Positions 24,835 to 32,433 of a stretch of DNA of 64,000 bases are shown piece after piece; positions within the stretch are counted from its first letter, which is position 1; the number at the start of each line of letters is the position of its first letter. The stretch spans positions 16,174 to 80,173 of the IMG/VR virus record IMGVR_UViG_3300035698_020096; one strand, 5' to 3'. The notes under the pieces are model-generated. The model was not told the origin of the DNA and made no database searches. It saw only the letters and a program-made list of their open reading frames with translations. The position numbers and the translations under genes were made by a program. The DNA is from a virus.

Positions 24835-26901
24835 ATGTCTTATTCTGATGGAACAGCTACTCTTAGAAGACAATGTACTGCTAATGAAGATAATAGAAAA
24901 TCCTTTCTTGCTACTCAATCTAATTTTAAGATTACTCAAGGAGTAGTAGAAGGTCTAGTTGGTATGGAGAGTCCTGAGCATATAGGTATGGTGTATAACA
25001 TCAGACTTATAGATACAGGACATTTAGTTAGATGTAGAAGATTAGTTAACTCTGCTTCATTTGATGGAGTAGGAGAATATAATCCTTTAGAAGAAGGAGA
25101 CCCAGTAGTAGTAGCTTTTAAAGAAGGTATGCTTCAAGATGGGATTATCCTTGGTTGTTTCTACACAGAAGGTACATATAAAGAGTTCTATATAGAAGGT
25201 CAAGGACTTAAACCAAGAGAAGTAAAGTCTAATTCTGTAAGGAATGTAGAGTTTAACCAACCTTCTATTCACCCTAATCGCGTGGCTCAACCCGATGCCT
25301 GGGTACATATTATTGGAGGCAAGGTAGGGCCATATAGAGACCCTGCTCTTACTGATGGTAGTACTAGTATGAAAGCTAATAGAAGACCTCCCCCAGCTTC
25401 TATTCAAATAAAGAATAAATTAGGAGATGTAGGTCAATGGGCTAAAGGAGATATCATCTTCTATTCAGATAGTAATATCATTCTTTTCTCTAGTCAAGAA
25501 GGGAAGTCTAAATGTAAAAGATTAAGAGAACTGGCTGAGTATTACCAACAAATGGTAGAGGAAATGGAGGTTTTTATAGGAGTACAAATTGAAGATGAAA
25601 TAAAACCAGCAGTATTTGAAGATGAAGCTGTTAAGGTTAGAAGCCTGGTTAATGCACATGAAGCTTCTGATAAATTTAATGATGAAGTTATAAATCCCGA
25701 ATCTTCTGAAACTAATACTGAAAACCCTGAATCTTCTGACTCAACTGACTATAACTATACAGATGACGATAGACGTAATAGAAGATATATTAATGGAGAA
25801 CCTAATATCGACTATATGATGTATGCCCCTTTAGTCGAATATCATCTTCCTCAATTAAAAGCAATGGCAGCTAAATGTAAAGAGTTAGCTATTACATGTA
25901 AAGAAGAGGCTATCAATCATGCAGGGGTTACTAATAGTAGACTAGAGGCTAGTCAAATAGTACAAGACGCTTGTTCTGCTTTATCCTCAGGGGGTCAACT
26001 AGATGATGAAAAGATAGAAGCATTGGCTGAAGGTCGTATATGTTTAAGTGGTGATGTAAGACATTACCCCTTTACTAAATGGAAGTTAGATAAATCTCAA
26101 GGTGTTGAAATAGAAGACTTAGCTTCTGACTCCGAGATTAAAGATGTATTAGTACATAAAGCTCTACTAGAAGCTTTTAAAAAGATGAGGGATGCTGCTC
26201 TATCTGAATCAGGGGGAGATATAGATTTAGCTATCGCTAGTGGGTTTAGAGACAAGGAATATTTAGATAAATATGGTTTAGACCCTAGAGATTGTGAATT
26301 ATTAGGAGGAGAGTTCCTACCTAAACCTGAACAATCTTTTGAGACAGGAGCTATAACTAATACGGGTAAAACAGGTTTAGTAGTTATAGACCCTGGACAT
26401 GGTGCGCCCGACCCAGGTGCAGTAGGTAATGGTATTGAAGAGGCTACTTATGTATTAGAGATAGCTAAATCTTTAGTTTCTACTCTTAACGGAGCAGGTA
26501 TTAAAACTCTATTAACCAGAGATATTGATGCTCAAGTACCTTCTCTTAGAGGAGCTGTAGAGTTAGCCACTAGTAATAATGCCAATCTCTTTGTTAGTAT
26601 TCATTGTAATGCTTTAGCTGGAGCTATTGCTACTGGATTTGAGGTATTTAGATATCATTCAGTTAGTGATACATTTGCAAATAATACAGTTAAAACTCTA
26701 GCTGCAAATCTTCCTACTCTTCCAAATAGAGGAGTTAAGTCTGGTAACTTCACCGTAATTAAAGCTTCCTCCGCTATCCCTTCTATTCTTGTTGAATTAG
26801 GTTTTATAAGTAATCCTAAAGAAGCAGAGTTTATGAAACAAGCCGATACTAAGTCTAAATATGTAACCGCACTAGCTCAAGCTATTATTAATACTTTATA
26901 G
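24835..26901 (+). CDS. Baseplate spike (gp5-like OB fold) with N-terminal half of VanY and an amidase_3 domain
   Basis: A 688-residue multidomain protein. Residues about 30-125 form the gp5/VgrG-type OB domain (GMVYNIRLIDTG; DPVVVAFKEGMLQDGIILG). A charged helical region follows to about 400. Residues about 413-485 resemble the N-terminal half of VanY/M15 D,D-carboxypeptidases: HYPF, then a helix LLEAFKKMRDAA, then IASGFRDKEYL, the counterpart of the SGYRS strand. Before the M15 zinc motif appears, an N-acetylmuramoyl-L-alanine amidase_3 domain begins (about 510-688): VIDPGHG, EEATYVLEIAKSL, SIHCNA and ELGFISNP supply the zinc ligands His, Glu, His and the catalytic Glu. The matching VanY C-terminal half opens the next gene, 4 bp later. 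The protein would puncture the outer layers and cut the peptide from glycan at the tail tip. Confidence 0.82.
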   Translation: MSYSDGTATLRRQCTANEDNRKSFLATQSNFKITQGVVEGLVGMESPEHIGMVYNIRLIDTGHLVRCRRLVNSASFDGVGEYNPLEEGDPVVVAFKEGMLQDGIILGCFYTEGTYKEFYIEGQGLKPREVKSNSVRNVEFNQPSIHPNRVAQPDAWVHIIGGKVGPYRDPALTDGSTSMKANRRPPPASIQIKNKLGDVGQWAKGDIIFYSDSNIILFSSQEGKSKCKRLRELAEYYQQMVEEMEVFIGVQIEDEIKPAVFEDEAVKVRSLVNAHEASDKFNDEVINPESSETNTENPESSDSTDYNYTDDDRRNRRYINGEPNIDYMMYAPLVEYHLPQLKAMAAKCKELAITCKEEAINHAGVTNSRLEASQIVQDACSALSSGGQLDDEKIEALAEGRICLSGDVRHYPFTKWKLDKSQGVEIEDLASDSEIKDVLVHKALLEAFKKMRDAALSESGGDIDLAIASGFRDKEYLDKYGLDPRDCELLGGEFLPKPEQSFETGAITNTGKTGLVVIDPGHGAPDPGAVGNGIEEATYVLEIAKSLVSTLNGAGIKTLLTRDIDAQVPSLRGAVELATSNNANLFVSIHCNALAGAIATGFEVFRYHSVSDTFANNTVKTLAANLPTLPNRGVKSGNFTVIKASSAIPSILVELGFISNPKEAEFMKQADTKSKYVTALAQAIINTL

Positions 26902-26905
26902 ATAT

Positions 26906-28825
26906 ATGTCAGATAAGTCGAATAGATTAAAATCAGTAGCTCCAGTAGAGAATAGTGAACATTTAACAGGATTCTCAGTAGATGTAGTAGATAAGAAAGA
27001 CCCTAAGACCTTTGATTTAGATGGTAATTATAAAGCTAAAGCTTGGGAATGGGTTGAAGCTAATTGTGGAAAGTATGGCTTCGAGGTATCTTTCCCTAAA
27101 GGTAATAAGCAAGGACTTAATTATGAACCCTGGCATCTTAGATATATAGGACCTGAAGTACCCGCTGAATTACAATTAGTATTTGCTTACGCTAAATCTG
27201 GTGGTAATGCGGATGAAGCTACATTAGATAAGATATGTAAAGAGTCTCCTAAGACTGAATCTATAGAACATACTCAAGATGATATTAAATCTAGAACTGA
27301 TTTAGACTTAGATAGAATTGTTAAGACCCATAGTATAGAAGCTCTTACTGTTATTACAGGGAAAGGTACCCTAAATAGCAAAAAGGCAGCTAACTACGCT
27401 TTTAACGCTGATTCAGCTATAAAGCTACATATAGCCCATGCTGTTTATCAACACGTTAGTTCGTTAAACATTTCTATAGATACCAATATTACTGCTAGTC
27501 CTAATGTACTTGCGGAAAATGAACCTGAATACCCCTCGGGTAAATCCTTTTCTATTAAGTATTTAATTAATAAAATGTTAGAAGTAAGCTCTAATACAGC
27601 TACTAATATGTTAATTCAGTACATAGGTGGAATTTCTCTTGCTCGCAAAAAAGTAAACACCTTAGGTTATTCATTAACTCTGATTAAGGATTATATATCT
27701 CTGCCAGGTAAGGTGGTAGGGGATAACCCTGATGTGACTAATACCTCTTCTACGTTTGATATGGCTAAGGCTATATTTCAATTACTTAAGTTGAAACACA
27801 GTTTACAGTTAGATGTTTTAAACATAATTGTTAATTCTCTTAGCAAAGCAGAAGTACCTAAAGGTATGCGGAATATAAAATTTAATAAGATTGGATATAA
27901 TTCTAGAGTCAATGTCAATGTAGCTGTGTATCAAAATAGTAATGGTTACTTTATAATAGCTGCGGCTAACCTTACAGAATCCAGAGATTTTGAATTAACT
28001 AAGGTAATGTTAGCTACTAACGAGGTAACTCAAGCTATAGACAATTTAGAACTCGAAGGTATAGATTTTACTAAAGCTCCTGGAACTGCTTCTAGTGCTG
28101 CTTCTAGTGCTGCTGCTCCTCGTTCTACTACAGCTAAATCTCTCCCTGTATTAATGTATCACTCTATTGGTAATGGAGAAATAGATCCGAAATATGCTAG
28201 ATACGAAGTTACCCCTGAAAGGTTTAGAGGGCATATGCAGCATCTAAAGTCTTTAGGATATACAGCAGTATTAGCTAATAATATTATCTCAGGGGACCTA
28301 CCAGATAAACCTATCGTTATTACTTTTGATGATGGATGTTTAAATAATCTAACTAATGCAGTCCCAATAATGAGAGAATTCGGAATGAGGGGACTATTCT
28401 TTATTACTACTGATTGGTTAGGTAAAACACATCCCGAATATAAAGTCCCTATTATGAATAGTAATCAAGTAGCTCAGTTAGTAAATGGAGGGCACGAAGT
28501 GGGCTCACATAGTTTAAGTCATCCTAGACTATTGGATATATCCGAAGCCCAACTTACTAAAGAGTTAGTTGATTCAAAGAATATATTATCCTATATAGTT
28601 GGAGCTAATATTAAATCTTTCTCCTACCCATTTGGTAGAACTAACTCTTCCATAGTTCAAGCTACAGCTAAATATTATCAATTAGCTTATATGGCATTTC
28701 TGACTTCTGATAACCCAGGTAATAGTAAACATATGATAAACAGAGTAGAAATTGATGGTAAAGTAAGTGATTATGAATTAGAAATAAAGGCCCAGCATGA
28801 ACATAACTTCCTAAAGCTTACTTAG
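26906..28825 (+). CDS. VanY C-terminal half + beta-lactamase-fold domain + NodB polysaccharide deacetylase
   Basis: A 639-residue protein with three enzyme domains. Residues 1-85 are the C-terminal half of a VanY carboxypeptidase: SEHLTGFSVD (His19, Asp26) and EPWH (Glu74, His77) give the full zinc and catalytic set, but the usual N-terminal half is absent here and is found in the preceding gene. Residues about 120-375 resemble class A beta-lactamase-like serine hydrolases: Ser170-A-I-Lys173 (SxxK), Ser228-Ser-Asn230 (SxN), and Lys328-Ile-Gly330 in place of KTG. An Ala/Ser linker follows near 390-410. Residues about 415-635 are a NodB deacetylase with TFDDG, HSLSH and FSYPFG motifs. Together these would attack D-Ala-D-Ala ends and remove N-acetyl groups. 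The gene starts 4 bp after the spike gene. I know of no family with this exact arrangement. Confidence 0.8.
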   Translation: MSDKSNRLKSVAPVENSEHLTGFSVDVVDKKDPKTFDLDGNYKAKAWEWVEANCGKYGFEVSFPKGNKQGLNYEPWHLRYIGPEVPAELQLVFAYAKSGGNADEATLDKICKESPKTESIEHTQDDIKSRTDLDLDRIVKTHSIEALTVITGKGTLNSKKAANYAFNADSAIKLHIAHAVYQHVSSLNISIDTNITASPNVLAENEPEYPSGKSFSIKYLINKMLEVSSNTATNMLIQYIGGISLARKKVNTLGYSLTLIKDYISLPGKVVGDNPDVTNTSSTFDMAKAIFQLLKLKHSLQLDVLNIIVNSLSKAEVPKGMRNIKFNKIGYNSRVNVNVAVYQNSNGYFIIAAANLTESRDFELTKVMLATNEVTQAIDNLELEGIDFTKAPGTASSAASSAAAPRSTTAKSLPVLMYHSIGNGEIDPKYARYEVTPERFRGHMQHLKSLGYTAVLANNIISGDLPDKPIVITFDDGCLNNLTNAVPIMREFGMRGLFFITTDWLGKTHPEYKVPIMNSNQVAQLVNGGHEVGSHSLSHPRLLDISEAQLTKELVDSKNILSYIVGANIKSFSYPFGRTNSSIVQATAKYYQLAYMAFLTSDNPGNSKHMINRVEIDGKVSDYELEIKAQHEHNFLKLT

Positions 28826-28828
28826 AAT

Positions 28829-29299
28829 ATGAAATTTAAACCCCTAATAGTAATTCATGAATCCTTATATTCATATGAAGAAGTAGCTCCTTTATTTCAA
28901 TCATCTACACATAAAGGTAGATATCATGCATTCATTAAATGTAACGGAGTAGTTCTATATATAACCCCTTCTAATAAGAAAGCAGAAGCAGCTTATGAAT
29001 CTTCCTTTAATGGAGAGGATGTATGTGATTCAGTAGACCCCTTTGCTTATCATATATGTCTAGAATCACCCGAAGGTTCTAATCCTCATGCTTCTTCACA
29101 TATAGGATATACAGAATCTCAATATTATTCTCTAGCTTGGTTAATAGCTAGAACTAAAGTTAATGTAGATAGAATAGTAGGTCATAAAGATATAGATACT
29201 AGAAAGCAAAGTATTGACCCTAGAAATTTAGATTTAAGTAGAGTTAAGTTAGATGTAAATAAGTTTAAACCCACTTCTTATCTTGAATTAGGAATATAA
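28829..29299 (+). CDS. N-acetylmuramoyl-L-alanine amidase (amidase_2 / PGRP family)
   Basis: A 156-residue single-domain amidase of the T7-lysozyme type. IVIHES places the first zinc His at position 10, GRYHAFI supplies the paired strand of the fold, and GHKDIDTRKQSIDPR near the C-terminus gives the second His and the conserved Asp-Pro. The length equals a minimal amidase_2 domain and there is no signal peptide or wall-binding domain. It cleaves the bond between MurNAc and the peptide stem, the same bond as the amidase_3 domain two genes upstream but by a different fold. It begins 3 bp after the previous stop, so it is co-translated with the virion lysins. It could be a virion enzyme or the endolysin; no holin-like gene is adjacent. 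Confidence 0.82.
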   Translation: MKFKPLIVIHESLYSYEEVAPLFQSSTHKGRYHAFIKCNGVVLYITPSNKKAEAAYESSFNGEDVCDSVDPFAYHICLESPEGSNPHASSHIGYTESQYYSLAWLIARTKVNVDRIVGHKDIDTRKQSIDPRNLDLSRVKLDVNKFKPTSYLELGI

Positions 29300-29316
29300 A
29301 TAGAAAGAATAAATAT

Positions 29317-30564
29317 ATGAGTAAGCGAGAAAAGTACGAGAAGTTATTAAATAATGTAAATGTAGTAGCTGCATTACATATGATTAATCAAGTTGAATCT
29401 AATTATGGTTCAGATTCATACGGAGTTATATTTGGGGGTAGTACCCCTCCATTAGGTACAGACCATCCTAGAATAAGCGTACCTAGGAATGATGGTACAG
29501 GGAGAACTAGTAATGCTGCGGGTAGATATCAATTCATGTCTTTCACCTGGGATGAAGTTAATCAAAATATTGGACCTTTAGATTTCTCCAATCCTAGGCA
29601 TCAAGATATAGCTGCTATTGAACGTATAGAGGTAAGAGGAGTATTAGATGCTGTTATTAAAGGAGATATAGAATTCGCTCTTACAGGAGGACATCCTGCT
29701 TCTATGGGAGTAGATGCTTGTTACTTATATCCTTCTGGGATGGCTTGTGAATGGGCTGGTTTAGCCCCTAGTAGGTATGGTCAAGGTGACGCTACTATAG
29801 CTCAGAATATAGCTGACTTCGAGAAGTTTAAAGGAGTACCTTTACCTAAAGGAGGGGGTACTCCCACTGATACAAGCAGTAATGTACCTACTACACCTGG
29901 AGATGGTAATCAAACAGCTATGCAAGCTTTCTCTGCATCAGTAAAGTATGGGGCCTCATCTATCGTTGGATTCTTAGGAGATACTAAACGAGGTATTCTC
30001 TGTCATCAGATAAGGTTATGTAAAGTAGAGGCAGGAAATCCACCTACTTCTGTTATGAAAGTAATGGGAGGTGAAGGTAACTTAACAGGCTTCACTCCTG
30101 GTATGAATAGTACAGCTACAAATGCTAATTCAGGAGGTGCTCTTAAAGCTGGAGAGTTTACACCTAGACCGGGAGCTTATATAAGTTCTGCACCGGGGGT
30201 ACCAGTAAACTCTCCTTTTGGCATGAGAGGGGGACGCATGCACAATGGAGTGGACCAAGCTGCGCCGGAAGGTACTCCCTTACTAGCCTCAGGGGATGGG
30301 ACAGTAACTGTAACTGGATATGAACCAGGTTATGGAAACCATGTTTTTATTAAACACTCCGATGGGCTTACTACTACCTATAACCATATTTTAGATGGAG
30401 GTACTAAAGTAAAGGCAGGTCAAAAAGTAAAACAAGGAGATGTTATTGCTCTAATGGGTACTACAGGTAGAAGTTCAGGACCTCATATTCACTTTGAATT
30501 CTGGAGAGGAGACCCGGATGCTGGTACTCCCATTGACCCTCAAACTATTATTCCCGACCTCTAA
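29317..30564 (+). CDS. GH104-like muramidase/transglycosylase fused to M23 endopeptidase
   Basis: A 415-residue bifunctional lysin. Residues about 10-175 follow the lambda R/GH104 pattern: a helix carrying Glu27 (MINQVESN), a GG-x-T loop with HPR at 50-52, S-x-A-A-G-R-Y-Q-F at 65-73, T-W, then Q-D-x-A-A. This cleaves the glycan. A Gly/Thr/Ala linker and a middle region of unknown role follow. Residues about 285-410 are a LytM/M23 zinc peptidase: S-P-F-G-M-R-G, His309-N-G-V-Asp313, a Y-N-H-I strand and His390-I-His392, all ligands present. It would cut peptide cross-links. It is the last of four consecutive wall-active genes; its stop overlaps the next start (TAATG). No signal peptide is present, which fits delivery in the virion. 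Confidence 0.85.
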   Translation: MSKREKYEKLLNNVNVVAALHMINQVESNYGSDSYGVIFGGSTPPLGTDHPRISVPRNDGTGRTSNAAGRYQFMSFTWDEVNQNIGPLDFSNPRHQDIAAIERIEVRGVLDAVIKGDIEFALTGGHPASMGVDACYLYPSGMACEWAGLAPSRYGQGDATIAQNIADFEKFKGVPLPKGGGTPTDTSSNVPTTPGDGNQTAMQAFSASVKYGASSIVGFLGDTKRGILCHQIRLCKVEAGNPPTSVMKVMGGEGNLTGFTPGMNSTATNANSGGALKAGEFTPRPGAYISSAPGVPVNSPFGMRGGRMHNGVDQAAPEGTPLLASGDGTVTVTGYEPGYGNHVFIKHSDGLTTTYNHILDGGTKVKAGQKVKQGDVIALMGTTGRSSGPHIHFEFWRGDPDAGTPIDPQTIIPDL

Positions 30565-31193
30565 TGAATTATTCAGATTGTATATATGAAGCAGTAAGAA
30601 AAGAGAATGGTAATAAATATCATGTATCTCTAATATCTATTCTCTTTGAACCTTCTTTTCTATTAGACAATGAAACTATATTACATGACCATAGAGCTCT
30701 TTTTCCTCTATTGAGTTTAGTACCAGTTAACTTAATGATTCTTTTAACTCTTTATCTAAATGAAGATGAGGAAAGATTGTTTAATAGTTATAAGAAATCT
30801 TATGGGGAAAAGAGGGTTATATCTTCTACTCTGGACCCCTTAACTATCATTACCCTTAATCAAAACTTTACTGGTAATCCTCATATAAATCTTCTACCCA
30901 ATATCATTCAAGTATTTAGAACAGACAAAGATAGATACAAATACTTAGGCTTTCTTTTAGGTATTGATAACTTGTTGATAGATGATAGTCTTCCCTTAGT
31001 ACAGAAGTTGGATTCATTAATCACTCAGGTATGCCCTACATGTGATATATCAGTTAAAGACGCTTTGTTAAGTCTGATTAGTACTAATGATAAGAAAAGG
31101 GCATTAGAGATATTAAGTAATCAAATATATAGATATAAAGAAGATACGACTATATTTCTTATTAATAAATTGATAGATGAACTAAATGGCTAA
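30564..31193 (+). CDS. Hypothetical structural-operon protein
   Basis: A 209-residue, mostly helical protein of unknown family. It overlaps the preceding lysin gene by one base and the following gene by a few bases, so it is translationally coupled into the baseplate operon. The segment at about 30-65 is hydrophobic (FPLLSLVPVNLMILLTLYL), long enough for one membrane pass, but it is more likely a buried helix because charged residues follow at once. No catalytic motif is visible. T4-like phages use small helical chaperones around the hub (gp26, gp28, gp51); such a role is conceivable. Confidence 0.5.
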   Translation: MNYSDCIYEAVRKENGNKYHVSLISILFEPSFLLDNETILHDHRALFPLLSLVPVNLMILLTLYLNEDEERLFNSYKKSYGEKRVISSTLDPLTIITLNQNFTGNPHINLLPNIIQVFRTDKDRYKYLGFLLGIDNLLIDDSLPLVQKLDSLITQVCPTCDISVKDALLSLISTNDKKRALEILSNQIYRYKEDTTIFLINKLIDELNG

Positions 31194-32433
31194 GTTAGAC
31201 AGCAAACCAATATTACATAGATATAGCCATATAGGTGAGGAATTAAATGACCCTTATTATGAAGCTCTATGGGATAAATCAGAAGCCTCCATTCTTAGAT
31301 ATAAACATATACTCTTTACTATTAAATCTAATCTAAGTAATCCTAGAGTAACTAAACTTGAAAGATTAAATAATGTAATCCATTCTTATTTAATAACGCT
31401 TTTAATTAGTTCTTATATAGGAGACCAAGGTAGAACTTCAATAACCCCTCATTTTAATAAGTTAATTAAATATAATCCTGAATTTAATATAAGAAATCTC
31501 TACCCTTCTACCCCCTATGTAAAGTCTTTAGTAGATGATAGATTATGTACCTGGGGAGGACCCTTTGGTACTATTACTTATTTCCTTCATCTAGTTCAAA
31601 TGAAGAAGGAATATTTAACTCCTTCACAAATAACTAGTTTATCTATTAGAACCTGTGTAAAGTTTAATACTCTTAATCCTAAATTTCCTATTGACTCTTT
31701 AACTGAGTACGAGGATTACATCTCTAACTACCCTCTTCAGATATTAGAGATTGAAGATATAAAGAAAGCTTTTAATCTGTTAGATAAATTAGTTAATATC
31801 TTACCCCTTATTCTTAATTGGTATCTAGGCTCATATATGAGTAGAGGAATACCTAATCCCCCTGCTTCTCCTATCCCTAGTAGTAATGAATACGAAGCTT
31901 ATAAGACTCTAGCAGACATAGGTAAACTTTTAATGTCTAGGGGCTTAGATGGAAAGAGTGGTTTAACTTCCTATGATTTAATTCATCAATCCTTACCACC
32001 CATATGGACTTCTACTATTGAAGATGTAATAGCTATTAGAGAAAATACTTTATATGATATTAACTTCAATAATGAAACTCCTCATGAGAATCTATGTAGA
32101 CAATTGATTGGTTCTATATCTAGAGGGAATCAAGGAGTAATAAGAAAAGCTAATTATCAGATACTTAATAATATGTTTCCCCCAGGAGGATATAATCTAT
32201 TACTTCTGATTACAGCTTTAGCCCTGGTTAATAGAGCTTATATACTAACCTTTCCTCCTAATGAACCTACAACCCAAGATATAAATAAAGCCTTGGGTGC
32301 GATATATAAAGCAGGTATATGTTTAAGAAAGAGTAATCTAAATCATTTAATGCTTATTGGTAATAACTTGACTCAACTATCTAATAAGAGCGATAATTCC
32401 CCTATTAATATAAAGGACCCTAGGTATGAATGA
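31186..32433 (+). CDS. Hypothetical helical baseplate-operon protein
   Basis: A 415-residue protein made mostly of helices with few charged clusters; no family is recognised. It contains a Pro-rich loop (GIPNPPASPIPSS) around residue 222 and a hydrophobic helix (YNLLLLITALALVNRAYIL) near 335, which may be buried rather than membrane-spanning. Its start overlaps the previous gene and its stop overlaps the next, so it is made in step with them. Being coupled to the 1138-residue protein suggests a shared assembly, possibly an assembly factor or inner baseplate part. Confidence 0.5.
   Translation: MAKLDSKPILHRYSHIGEELNDPYYEALWDKSEASILRYKHILFTIKSNLSNPRVTKLERLNNVIHSYLITLLISSYIGDQGRTSITPHFNKLIKYNPEFNIRNLYPSTPYVKSLVDDRLCTWGGPFGTITYFLHLVQMKKEYLTPSQITSLSIRTCVKFNTLNPKFPIDSLTEYEDYISNYPLQILEIEDIKKAFNLLDKLVNILPLILNWYLGSYMSRGIPNPPASPIPSSNEYEAYKTLADIGKLLMSRGLDGKSGLTSYDLIHQSLPPIWTSTIEDVIAIRENTLYDINFNNETPHENLCRQLIGSISRGNQGVIRKANYQILNNMFPPGGYNLLLLITALALVNRAYILTFPPNEPTTQDINKALGAIYKAGICLRKSNLNHLMLIGNNLTQLSNKSDNSPINIKDPRYE

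Noticed and set aside
25087-25407. Minus-strand 106-residue frame inside the spike gene
   Set aside because: It lies wholly within the OB-fold coding region, which has clear family motifs on the plus strand.
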